Below, piece by piece: positions 22,775 through 32,546 of a stretch of DNA of 64,000 bases (positions are counted from its first letter, which is position 1; every line of letters starts with the position of its first letter). This DNA is from Gigaspora margarita (lineage: Eukaryota; Glomeromycota; Glomeromycetes; Diversisporales; Gigasporaceae): contig WTPW01001141.1 of the NCBI GenBank assembly GCA_009809945.1, forward strand, positions 77,754 to 141,753, given 5' to 3'. A program made the position numbers and the translations under genes. The notes under the pieces were generated by a model that worked only from the letters and a program-made list of their open reading frames with translations, had not been told where the DNA came from and made no database searches.

Positions 22775-23270
22775 TTTTTGTGCATTCAACTCTGTATACA
22801 CGACAACCTCACGAGTTCGAGCCCACGCTATGGTGTGGCGCGTTCAATCGGTATACAGACAATCTCACTCATACTATAGTGTGGTGTATTCAACTCAGTA
22901 CACATGACAACTTCATAAATTCATGGTGCGGCGCATTCAACTAGGTATACATGACAACTTCACGAGTTCAAGCCCACACTATGGTGTGGCGCATTTAATT
23001 TGGTACACATGACAATGTCACGAGTTCGAGCCCATGTTATGGTGTGGCACATTCAACTTGGTACACACAACAACGTCACGAGTTTGAGCCCACGCTCAGG
23101 TGCGGCACATTCAACTTGATATGTCTCAAGTTTGAGCCCATGCTATAGTGCGGCGCATTCAACTCAGTACACATAGCAACATCACGAGTTCGAGCCTGCG
23201 CTATAGTGCGGCGCATTCAACTCGATACACATGACAACATTACAAGTTCGTTTCAACTTGTTCCACATGA
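22775..23270 (+). repeat. Tandem array of tRNA-like units, period 57-60 bp
   Basis: Seven or eight units. A typical unit has TGGCGCATTCAACTCGG, then ACACATGACAACGTCA, then CGAGTTCGAGCCCACGC. The box B match (GAGTTCGAGCC, compare GGTTCGANNCC) occurs at about 22813, 22962, 23023, 23080, 23128 and 23187. The TGGCGCA...GG part resembles box A. The anticodon region is missing, so these are not tRNA genes. Successive units differ by scattered substitutions and one deletion. Confidence 0.7.
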
Positions 23271-23489
23271 CAACAAGCAGGGCGCTAATCTCTATCACAT
23301 GCATATCCATAATCTCCAAAGTATACAATCATATGCTATTACTTTTTTCATATAAGCCTCAATTTCATATAAGCCACAAATCAGATTGCTATAGGGCTAT
23401 TACGCACACTAACAACTTCTTTTTTAAAACAGAATCTGGTAACTCTGGTCTAAACGCCTACCAATTTTCATCAGAAAATCATACTCATA

Positions 23490-24008
23490 CTAGTCACATG
23501 GTTTCGACAATTTTACCTTCGGCCAAGCCTCCTCCAACAAATCTCCTTCTTTAATCTCTCTATACAAGCCTGAAAAACTCTTATCCAACTTCCTTTCAAT
23601 GCTACTTAGAGCTGTCAGAAAAAACATTTTTCGGAACTGAACTAACTTTTTCTTTCCCTCAAAAACATGTTGCAAACTGCTCTCTAATCCTATTGTCAGC
23701 TTCCTGCGAGTCTTCAACTGAATCATCCTCAAACTCACCACCTCCATTTGCATCTAATTCCACATCTACTGCCTCTCCCATCCTATCTCTAATATCTGCG
23801 AGACCTTGTTCCTGCCCATTATTGCTCCCTTTCGACTACGCCTCTGGACCTTTTATCTTTTTTTTTTTTTGAAATAAGCATGCAGCCTTTCACCTAGCTC
23901 TTCTTTATCACCTTCCACGGAAAGGCCACAAGTTGCACACAAGTCCTTCAGCTCTGTCAAGGTCAGTTTTGTCCAACTCCTGGCATGCATCATGTTATTC
24001 GTAGACAT
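23490..24008 (-). pseudogene. SAP-domain protein relic
   Basis: An ATG on the minus strand at 24006-24008 opens a frame whose first 46 or so codons are clean and include KLTLTELKDLCATCGLSVEG followed by a DKEELGERL segment (residues about 14-41). This is a good SAP motif (hydrophobic-x-x-LK-x-x-C/L...GL...G.K..L..RL). SAP domains bind AT-rich DNA and are found in chromatin proteins and in some mobile-element proteins. A run of about 12 A bases near 23860-23872 breaks the frame. Beyond it, an acidic part (EFEDDSVEDSQEADN) and, in another frame (23490-23753), a charged helical part (SSIERKLDKSFSGLYREIKE) continue. I recall similar SAP plus charged-helix proteins as the first protein of retroelements in these fungi, but that is memory, not shown here. 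Confidence 0.6.
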
Positions 24009-24119
24009 ACTCAATGTTATATACGAAAATACAACTTGCTCTATACATTATTTAACTTATTAAAGTTTCTTTGTAAAAATTTTTTTTTTCTTTTTTCTTT
24101 TTTCTAAACAAATTGAAAT

Positions 24120-24477
24120 GTATATGGTGGAAACGATAGAGCCAGCCTCTACAAGGCGAGCGATAGCGAAAAGAAAGATAACCTTCTTCACAGAGATCAT
24201 TGACCTTAAATACTCCTTCNGTNTCACNNGTCCATACTTGGCAATAGCCATAATCCNTTACCCTTATCATCGATCTAACAATAATCATAACAAAATGAAT
24301 TACAAAANCATATGCANATCCAAAATTACCTGTATATACAAGTTACAAAATATTACAACAATAATCAAAGAATAGCCATAAAAGGATACATAAACAAAAC
24401 CTGCACATGACCGGTTATAAAGTCATCTGATCTCGCAATAATGATCGCCCTGTCACTTCGTTGACAGGCTTTTCATT
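24120..24477. repeat. Segmental duplication, copy matching 21425-21784
   Basis: Near-identical to 21425-21784 apart from a few Ns and substitutions. It forms the 5' end (minus orientation) of element 2, including the hairpin CCTGTCA/TGACAGG (plus 24450-24469). Confidence 0.85.
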
Positions 24478-24478
24478 T

Positions 24479-25093
24479 GCACAAAATAAAAATATAACTT
24501 TATCAAAAACAAATATTTTCTAATTTTAAGATAATAATTGTATGTAAAATCATGCTTTGAACAACTTTACTTAATTAGCAGAAGTGGGTTACCTTGTAAG
24601 AAAAATGTGTTATCTATATGCTAAAGTTAAAATTTTTAACTTTACAAGATAAAACTTTTTTTTATTATGTAACCTACTTTGGGTTCTTAAGTAAAATTGT
24701 TCAGCATGTAATTTTATTTATATTCATAGTTAAAATGCACTTTCTTAGACCTTTTACTAAGTGAAAAATAGATTAAAGTTAAAAAAATTTTTTAAAAAAA
24801 ATTTTTCTAACTTTAACTCTATTTTTCACTTAAAAAGGGTCCAAAAAGCACGTTTTAGGCTCAATATGAGTAAAATTACATGCCTAACAACTTTGCTTAA
24901 GAGCCCAAAAAAAGGTTTATTTTGTAAAGTTAAAAATTTTGAATTTAGCATATAGATAACCCATTTTTCTTACAAGGTAACCCACTACTACAAATTAAAT
25001 AAAGTTGTTCAGAACATGATTTTACATATAATTCTTATTTTAAAATTAGAAAATATTTGTTTTTGACAAAGTTACATTTTTGTTTTGTGCAAA
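24479..25093. repeat. 615-bp palindrome
   Basis: The left half (24479-24785) and right half (24786-25093) are inverted copies: GCACAAAATAAAAAT, GTATGTAAAATCATG and GTGGGTTACCTTGTAAGAAA on the left recur mirrored on the right. Motifs of the AAGTAAACTTGTTC type lie at 24562, 24690, 24888 and 25003. The 24761-24955 open frame runs across the hairpin and is not a gene. Confidence 0.75.
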
Positions 25094-25315
25094 ATCAGTA
25101 AAATTCTGATCTGATTTTTGTACTATCTTTTTCTTCTTTCCTTGTTCTATATTCCTGAAAATTTTAATTTTAAGTTGATATGTAGATTTTGGAACATTAT
25201 TTCTTTAAAGTTTATAGTAATTTTATATATTTTTTTATATATTAAATTTACATGTGACAAAGCAGATAACTAATATATTATAATATATAGAATTATATAT
25301 ATTATATAGTGTATT
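25094..25315 (-). repeat. Long inverted repeat, right arm
   Basis: Inverted partner of 20355-20592 (CTGATCTGATTTTTGTACTA, TTTGGAACATTATTTCTTT). The uninterrupted junction with the palindrome gives the empty-site reading for the 20594-24474 insertion. Confidence 0.75.
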
Positions 25316-26030
25316 GTAAGATTTTGGCCTTATCCCCACTCCCCAACGATATTACATAATATCTGTCAGTGCCAATAATAAAAATTAACAATTATTTTTA
25401 TATTAAAACTTCATTTTTACTAGTAAAATGTACAAATAAAAAAAATCTAAAAAATTTTAAAACTTAATTATTTTAAAAAGTATGTGTAGAATTTTATAAT
25501 TTTATTTTAAAGCTTTAGATTTATATAATATTTTATTTAATTTTTAGATTTATATTTTGTTTATTTAGCTCAATATAAAATTTTCAAAAGTGTCCATAAT
25601 AATATAGCATTCTACTATATATAGCTTTTTTATCTACAGAAGATATTTGTTAGAGTTTAAAAATAACAATTAAGGTTTTTTGTTCAAGTGTAAGTGGAGT
25701 TTTAGGAGTAAGTAGTTTGAGTTTAATATCAAGAACTTGTAGAGCACAAGTTTAGTGAAGTATGTAAAAATTTCTAAAAAGAAAAGCTACAGTATAGCTA
25801 GAGCATGACTACTTTGTTCTGTAGCTATACATAGAATATTTTTGATTTTACAAATATAATATGCATAGTAGTATTGAGAGTGAGCAATAATTGCAGTAGG
25901 ACTTTTGTCTGTTTGAAAGCCTAAAAATAACAATTTTGGATTGGCAGTATGTAATTCTATTTGTTTATATATTTTGGTATTTGGAGAGATAGAACTTCAT
26001 TACTAATTTTTTTAAATTGTTTAGCAGAAA
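25316..26030. other. Noncoding stretch downstream of the 26031-26348 frame
   Basis: AT-rich to 25640, then more mixed composition to 26030 with stops in all frames. It may hold the 3' part of a decayed gene read on the minus strand. No family is recognised. Confidence 0.35.
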
Positions 26031-26348
26031 TTATAGTTGTAGTTTGAGTTGAAGGTTGGCCAATTTTAGTTGGATAGTTAATTCTGTAAAAATGAGAAGT
26101 AAAGCTAGTATAATATTTTTGCAATAGTATGTGCTTGATAGTAGGTTGCTCTGGAACTTGAAAGTAGTATTGTATTGTTTTTTAATGCCTTGAATATCAC
26201 ATGATTCTGGATTAAAGCCAGATAAAAGAAATTTTAATAAGCTTGGTTTCTTTTTGTTTATTCCAATTCCATAACAGTCTCTATATTTGGAATAGTAGTA
26301 GTTTATATTATAGCTATCAGGTTCTTCTGAAGAAGTTAAACTTGGCAT
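26031..26348 (-). CDS. Hypothetical 105-aa protein, TATA-preceded
   Basis: An open frame of 105 codons starting MPSLTSSEEPDSYN. The middle contains CYGIGINKKKPSLLKF, distantly like a single Sel1-type unit (GxGxxxxxxKA), followed by PESCDIQGIKKQYNTTF and a hydrophobic segment (YYCKNIILALLLIFTEL) near the C terminus that could be a membrane helix. Base composition in 25640-26600 is more balanced than in the flanks. A TATATAA box lies upstream on the same strand (about 26579-26586), roughly 230 bases before the ATG, with several near-repeats of CATGTTATACAAGTTGCA between them. No homologue is recognised. It may be a small gene, a first exon or a decayed piece. Confidence 0.35.
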   Translation of the reverse strand: MPSLTSSEEPDSYNINYYYSKYRDCYGIGINKKKPSLLKFLLSGFNPESCDIQGIKKQYNTTFKFQSNLLSSTYYCKNIILALLLIFTELTIQLKLANLQLKLQL

Positions 26349-26575
26349 TGTATTGGTATAATTTGGGTTGATAAAAGGTATAGTTTGTATTTAGCAAAAG
26401 GTATAATTTGTTTAGTGTAATATAATACCAACAAGATCAGTATAGATTACACAAGTCATGTATTATTCAAGTCACATATTACAGATCATGTGTTATACAA
26501 GTTGCATGTTATACATGTTTCACAATAATAATTAACTCAGATAATATTAGAGAAGTGCAGCTAATTATGTGAGTA

Positions 26576-26590
26576 GGGTTTATATAGATC
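26576..26590 (-). promoter_or_regulatory. TATA box upstream of the 26031-26348 frame
   Basis: The minus-strand reading GATCTATATAAACCC stands out in a locally GC-richer context (CAAGGGGGTCAGGATC just upstream). The distance to the ATG (about 230 bases) leaves room for a 5' UTR. Confidence 0.35.
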
Positions 26591-26689
26591 CTGACCCCCT
26601 TGTAATAGGACTTTTGACCAATCAAATTTTATAAAACTGAAAAACAGCTTTGATCTGAAAATAAGCTACCCTATAATTAACAAAAGTCA

Positions 26690-27025
26690 CTACATAGTAA
26701 AGTCTAAATTTTACTAAGCAAATCGATTAAAATGCTTAAGTAAATTTATTCAGAAGATCAAAATACACTTTTTACAAAATTTTTATAAGTATTAGAGAAT
26801 TTTTATTAATTGATATTTTATTTTTACGTTTGATGGAAAAATTAAAACTTTTCTAAAAAATATATTTGATAAATGTAAAAATTAAAAGTTCAATAATAAA
26901 AATTCTTCAATTATAATAAAAATTTTAAAGTATGTGTATTTTGGTCTTTCAAACATGTTTACTTTATCGATAATTTTGATTGATATAGTAGAATTTAGTC
27001 TTTACTATATAGCAACTATCTGTGA
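26690..27025. repeat. Palindromic element with AAGTAAACTTGTTC-type motifs
   Basis: Inverted arms: ACTACATAGTAAAGTCTAA at the left and the mirrored TTAGTCTTTACTATATAGC at the right, then CTTAAGTAAATTTATTCAG and AACATGTTTACTTTATCG mirrored further in. The core is shared with 43590-43945, 35880-35960 and 53960-54060. Confidence 0.65.
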
Positions 27026-28382
27026 TTAACTAATAATCGATTTTGCTTTTACATTATTGACTGTTTATACTATATATATAGAATGTGATAGATAGATGAC
27101 CTCTTAGAAAATTACGTGATTTACTGCACTTTCCTTACTATATACAAATTTAAATAGTAACAAAAAAGGTAAATATTTGTTTTGTGTAAACTTAAATAAT
27201 AATTTGTATAGTTAATAAAGAACTACTAATTTTGAGCTATTAAAAAATGTGGCTTGTACAATTTAGAGGGCATTTATGTTATACAAAAATGGCTATAGAA
27301 TTTTGTAAAAAGAAATAAATAAATAAATAAAAAAATAAGAGTTTAAAGAAATTAATAGTATTTTGAATATATTTCTGTTAGTTTTAGAGCTACAAGTATA
27401 AAACATGGCTATTATAACAAGAAAAATGTGCTTTTTTAAATTTGCAAAATAGATTAAGAAGACTGTTTTGTATATATTTTAAATAGTATACAGTTTTAGA
27501 CCAAAAGGCCTTTACTTAATAGGTTTAAAGATTTTTGCAATAATTTTTAAATATTATATATATTTTTGGAAGCAAAACAAGTTTATTTAGGGGCAGTAAC
27601 AAGTTAACTTAATAAAATTTAGAGTTATAAAATATTTTAAATAATTAAATTAAGAAAATTAGCAAACAAGTAATTACAAAAAGTGTGCATTAGAAATTTA
27701 GTAAGTTATTATTATTATTATTATTATTATTTACTAAAAATTTGTTTAATTTTTAAAATAAAGTAAAAGTTAGATTGTGGTACTTCTTTTTCAATACTAA
27801 TTTGAAGAAAATAAAAGAAAGCAACGAACCAGAGAATTAGAAAAATCAGAAAAAAGAATCTGAACAATCTGAACAAGTATATTTATATATAGATTATATA
27901 GAAATATTACCACTTTTATGTAATTATTTTAAATATTTAAAATTTATAGAATATATCTAATAATCTCAAATAGCCTCTGCAATCCTATAAAAAAGTAAGT
28001 TTATATTTTAAAATACAAAATATTTGAAAAATGATTTTTTGGCAAGAAAAAGGCTAATAAAAAGTGAGTATATTTAAAATTTTTTACAAATTTATGAGTT
28101 TTTACATAGTGTCAAATTATAGAAATTTTTGAATATATTTAAAAAAATGATAAAGAATTTATAACTTTGACAAAAAATACAAAATATTCAAAGAAGAACA
28201 GAACCTAATGATTAAGTGTAAAACTTTATTTTTTTGGTTTGTTTTTTTTTATATACAAATAACACTGCTTTTTTTTGCCTTTATTTTATATATTTACTTA
28301 ATAAAAATACTATCAATATTTTGTTTTATATATGTAATTTTTAAATTTTTTAAAAAATTAAGTTATTAAATAAATTATATAT
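27026..28382. other. AT-rich noncoding stretch
   Basis: It holds an (ATT)n microsatellite at 27706-27731 and otherwise only A/T-rich sequence with short direct repeats. No gene is supported. Confidence 0.45.
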
Positions 28383-28391
28383 ATATTTATT

Positions 28392-29514
28392 GAGGACCCT
28401 TAACGTAGACCTGGGGTCTACAATTTTATCGTAGACCAGGGTAGCTTGAAATATGATTGGTCAATTAATACTTGGCATTTTTAGAAACTTCGAGTGAAAG
28501 TATTTTGAAAATTACTTAACTAAATAAATTTTTTTTATTTTAATTTTGTAGCTTTGCAAAATTAAAATAAAAAAATTTTTAAAAATCAAATTACTTTGTT
28601 ATGTTAGAAACTTTGTGTGAAAGGATTTTAACCAAATTTAATAAATTTTTTTTATTATACAATTACTAAAATATTCTCATTTAACCTTTGAAAAATTTTT
28701 ATTACAACTTATATTTTAATATACGGTTTATTAATGATAAAAATTATAATTTATTTAAAATATTTATTTTTAAAATAATCATAATATTATTAAAAAAATT
28801 CTAAAATTACAGTAAAAAAAAAAAAATCAAAACGATAAAACACCAAACGACAGAGACAAAGCACCAAAAGAAAAAAAAACTCCAAAAACGATAAAATGCC
28901 AAGGTGACGAAACACCAAAGTGACAAAGTACTGAATGAACACAGATCATAAAATGAACAAAGCACCAAAGGGACGAAGCCCCAAAAGGACGAAACATGAA
29001 AAGGATGAAGCACCAAAACGATGAAGAAGCACCAAAGGGACGAAGTATCAAAACTGATAAAGCACCAAAAAGATGTTGCCAAAATATAACGAGACACTAA
29101 AGAGATAAAGCACCAAAGGGATGGAGCACCAAAGGGACAAGCACCAAAGTAACAAAACACCAAATGGACGAAGCACCGAAAGGACGAAGCACCAAAGGGA
29201 CGAAGCACCAAACCGATGAAGCACCTAAAACTGATGAAGCACCAAAAAAAGGAAACATCAAAAAACAACGAAACACCAAAGTGACAAAGCACCAAAGAGA
29301 CAAAGCACCTAAAACTGATTAAGCACCAAAAGGACGAAGCACCAAAGGAATGGAACACCAAAAAATGACGAAACACCAAACCGACGAAGTACCAAAAGGA
29401 CAAAAGTGATAAAAGCAGCATCAAAACAAAAAATTATGCAGATCATTATATATCAGGTAAACAAGGGGGTCTACGGATTAATCATAGAACCCCTGGTCTA
29501 CGTTAAGATTTGCC
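28392..29514. mobile_element. Mutator-like element carrying a minisatellite
   Basis: Exact 9-bp duplications ATATTTATT flank it (28383-28391 and 29515-29523). The termini are inverted: CTTAACGTAGACCTGGGGTC on the left and, on the minus strand, CTTAACGTAGACCAGGGGTT on the right. The interior has an A/T hairpin (28510-28580) and a long minisatellite (28820-29425). There is no transposase. Confidence 0.8.
28820..29425. repeat. Minisatellite, 15-bp basic unit (GACGAAGCACCAAAG)
   Basis: Some 35-40 units based on GACGAAGCACCAAAG with many substitutions and 1-3 base length changes. Because the basic period is a multiple of three and the minus strand lacks stops, frames of 205, 74 and 68 codons stay open there (FWCFVPLVLRPFGASS-like repeats). 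I do not consider them genes. Confidence 0.85.
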
Positions 29515-29597
29515 ATATTTATTTATTGAACTATATGAATATAAGCAATACCAAATATATTAAATATATTGAAAAGAATTTTACCAACTATAATTAG

Positions 29598-31125
29598 CAG
29601 GACCCCAGACATCTCTCATATATATTAGCAAAATAAATATACGAAATCTTTTGAAAAAAATTGTATACCGAAATCTTTTGAAAGAATTGTGATTGACACA
29701 AAAATTTCTAAAGAATCGCAATCTTTCAAAAAATTTTGGCATGCATTTCTTTCGAAATATATTGCGAAATATTGCGAAATTGGGTAAATAAAAACAATCA
29801 ACCCTGTACCTAATTATCCTCTCACCGGGGTCACAGGAGGTAATATTTTGCATATTATCACAATAAATGATATACATATTCGCATAATCATGGTTTTTCA
29901 CAGGTTTTCGCAATTCAATATAAAATTATATATTTTTTATTTATTATTATACATTATATTTTAATAAATTTTTTTTAAATTAAATATACATTTTTAATTC
30001 AATATTATATTTTTATTATATATTATCATTTTTATTCAATATTATATTTTTATTATATATTATTACACAAAAAAAAATGAAAAAAATGACAAAAAAAATA
30101 AACCCAAAAAAAAGGAAAAAATGAAAAGAAAAAGTATTTTAAAATACTTTTGCACTTTGTCACATATGATTTAAAAAAACTAGCCCTACATGCTTATTTT
30201 TATGCAATTAGCTATTATTTCGCTTCTTTGTTTTAACTATCATTTTGCTTTGACTATTTCTTTTGTTTTTGCTATTGTTTTCATTTCGCTCTTTTTAAAT
30301 ACTTTCTAAAAATAGCATAGAAGTGAAAAAATAAAAAAAACAACTGAAAAAAAACAAAAAATATAAGCAAACTGAATAAAAAAAATAAAGATGAAAAAAA
30401 ATGAACCCAAAAAAAAAAAATGAAAAAAATGAAAATAAAAATGTATTTTAAAATACTTTGCACTTCGTCGCATATAAAACTAGCCCTATACACTTATTTT
30501 CGCTCACCCTGCAGTTAGCATTATTTCACTTCTTCGTTTTAACTTTAGTTTTGCTTCAGCTATTTCTTTTGTTTTGGCTATCAACTTCATTTTGCTGTTT
30601 TTTAAATACTTTCTAAAAATAGTAAAGAAGTGAAAAAATAAAAAAAATCAGATAAAAAAACAAAAAATATAACAAATTGAATAAAAAAAAATAAAGAAAG
30701 CCGCAAATCACCATTTTTTATATTCACCAAATGCCAAAATAGTCTGGGTTAGTTTTCTTGAAAGTGCCAGAATGTAAGGGTTGTGTTCTTGCAAAGTGCT
30801 GGAATAAATTAAATTAATAAAAAAAAATTAAAAAAAAAAAACAAAAACAAAAAGTGTCAAACAAAAAAAAATATAGCAAAACCTTGCAAAGACTTGTGAA
30901 GACTTGTGCTCAACTAAAACCATTTCTTTAAAGAAACATTCTTGGCAATTTAGAAATTGCNAAGAAATAGTNGTGTTCTTGCAAAGTGTNNAAAGTCTGA
31001 GTTGGCTTGCAANGTCAAATCTGTGTTNCTGCAAAGTTGCGAAAAGTTGTAAGTTTCTTGCAAATTGCCAGAGAAGTTAGGTTGGTGTTTTTGTAAAGTG
31101 CCGAAATAAAAAGAAAAAAAAATGC

Positions 31126-31156
<31 letters not shown>

Positions 31157-31809
31157 CAAAACAAAGAGAAAAAACAAAATGAACAAAAAAAACAAAAACA
31201 AAAAAAAACAATGTAAAAACTAAAGATCTAATTATAAACAAAGAACAATCTGATCTTGTAATACAGAGTTTGTAGATTATATTCAAACATCATCAAAATA
31301 TTTTAAACAATGTGCTCTTGGTACCGATATGACACAGATTGCAGATCTACTAATCCAGCTTGGTTTCCCGGGTCTAATATATTTTCAAAAAATATTTCAA
31401 AATATTTTGAATACTGAAATATTTTGAAATATATTGTAAAATATTTCAAAATATATTGCAGTTAGACAATCTTTTGAAAGATATTGCAGGTTTGCAAGAT
31501 CTTTCAAAAGATTTCACTACTATAAATTTGCTGATGTAGGTCATAACTGGATTTTGGCCAATTTTGATCTAATTTGCTAAAAATAACAAAATCTATTTAC
31601 TTTAACAACTTCTAATCCAGTAATCAGAATTGAATAAACTTTTTTTGTTAGATACACTCACTGAGAGCTTTATTTTAAAAAAAAAGTTCATTCAAATTGG
31701 ACCACTAGATGCCAAGATAATTGCCAAAAACTGTTTTTTGCTTCTCAAATTTTAGGTGTTTTTGCTAAAAAATTTCAAGTATGACCTCTATACTAGATGT
31801 CTGGGGTCC
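29598..31809. mobile_element. hAT-like terminal repeats around composite repeat copy I
   Basis: The left end CAGGACCCCAGACATCTCTC and the right end (minus strand) GGACCCCAGACATCTAGTAT match the element at 11261-13312. The flanking 8-mers ATAATTAG and TTAATCAG agree at 6 of 8. Most of the interior (29620-31545) is one copy of the composite repeat seen also at 33893-35652. The open frames inside (29581-29913, 30281-30493, 30828-31286) are low-complexity or run through the terminal repeat. Confidence 0.6.
29620..31545 (+). repeat. Composite repeat, copy I
   Basis: Order of blocks: inverted terminal part (AGCAAAATAAATATACGAAA), GGGGTCACAGGAGGTAATAT, an A/T part, ACTAGCCCTACATGC, TCTTTTGTTTTTGCTA, A-rich runs, several CTTGCAAAGTGCCAGAA-type units, a region rich in TTTTGAAATATTTT, GATCCAGCTTGGTTTCC-like sequence and a final CACTACTATAAATTTGCTG. 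The start and end are inverted copies of each other (GAAATCTTTTGAAA). It also contains a few Ns. Confidence 0.65.
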
Positions 31810-31822
31810 TTAATCAGTAGTG

Positions 31823-32130
31823 ATCATTACTAGTGTGTAATTAGGCAATAAATTTGCAGGATCAGGTGTAATATGCAAATCAGTTTGTATAACAAAAATA
31901 AAGATTTTTTTAAAAAATGCTAATATCTCAAAAATTCGTTTATAAAACTATCTTCAATTCTAGCAAAAAAATTCCTTGCTAAATTTTGCATATATCTAAT
32001 ACCTTGTTAAAATCCAGATCTTACTCTAACCCTAAAGTAAATGAAAAGAAATTTTTTTGTTTTATTATTATTGGCTAATTACATACTGGTAATAATTACT
32101 GCTGGTTATTTGTAGTTAAATTCTATTAAA
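31823..32130. mobile_element. MITE related to 6696-7042
   Basis: The ends are inverted copies of AGTAGTGATCATTACTAG followed by TGTAATTAGGCAATAA. The interior shares GCAGGATCAGGTGTAA, AAAAAAATTCCTTG and ACTCTAACCCTAAAG with the Mutator-like family. No clean target duplication was found. Confidence 0.55.
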
Positions 32131-32357
32131 AATATTCAAAAAATAGTAAAATATTTTAAAACATTTTTTCAAAATATTTGCAAGCTTTCACAATCTTTAA
32201 AAATATTTTGCTTGTTTTTAAAAAATTAATTTTGCAATTTTTTGTAAAATATTTACTATATTTTAAAATTTTTTCAAAATATTTTGAAAATTTTTTTGAA
32301 ATATTTTGAATAGTATAATACCTAAAATAACTGCCAGTAATTATTACTAGTTATACA

Positions 32358-32536
32358 GAACCAAGAAATATACATAGATAGGTCAGGTATTAGTTTGCTT
32401 ATTTTTGGGTGTTTTTATGCAGATCTTTTCTATTTTTAGTAATTTATTTGCTTATTTTTGAGGTTTTTTCTGCAGATTTTTTTATTTTTAGTAATTTTAT
32501 AATTAATCTGATCTATCTATGTATATTTCGGAGTCC
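32358..32536. mobile_element. Mutator-like MITE, 10-bp target duplication
   Basis: TAGTTATACA flanks both sides (32348-32357, 32537-32546). The termini are GAACCAAGAAATATACATAG and, on the minus strand, GGACTCCGAAATATACATAG. Same family as 3779-3951. Confidence 0.85.
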
Positions 32537-32546
32537 TAGTTATACA

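Larger units (their letters stand above)
21785..24474 (-). mobile_element. Tandem element 2 carrying Sel1 and SAP relics
   Basis: It has the same ends as element 1. Taken together, elements 1 and 2 (20594-24474) are flanked by ATTT (20590-20593 and 24475-24478) and interrupt a fold-back repeat whose uninterrupted arm at 25080-25100 reads across the site. In minus orientation the order is 5' region with hairpin, SAP-domain frame (24008 downward), tRNA-like tandem array, Sel1 relic, and a 3' end with two AATAAAG motifs. It has the layout of a transcribed, possibly retroposed, unit. The element class is unknown. Confidence 0.5.

Noticed and set aside
22760..23230. CRISPR array
   Set aside because: Repeats are contiguous, degenerate and without unique spacers, in a eukaryotic setting.
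22775..23270. A cluster of true tRNA genes
   Set aside because: Units are too short, lack the anticodon arm, and the T stem does not pair in most units.
20355..25315. A single DIRS-like element defined by the long inverted repeats
   Set aside because: The inverted arms belong with the palindrome 24479-25093, and the cargo is flanked by its own short duplication, so insertion into a fold-back repeat explains the layout better. No tyrosine recombinase or reverse transcriptase is visible.
27026..28382. A gene between the palindrome and the Mutator-like element
   Set aside because: Stops occur in all frames and only microsatellites and A/T runs are seen.
28807..29424. A 205-aa minus-strand protein
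   Set aside because: It follows from a 15-bp minisatellite without stops; neighbouring frames are open for the same reason.
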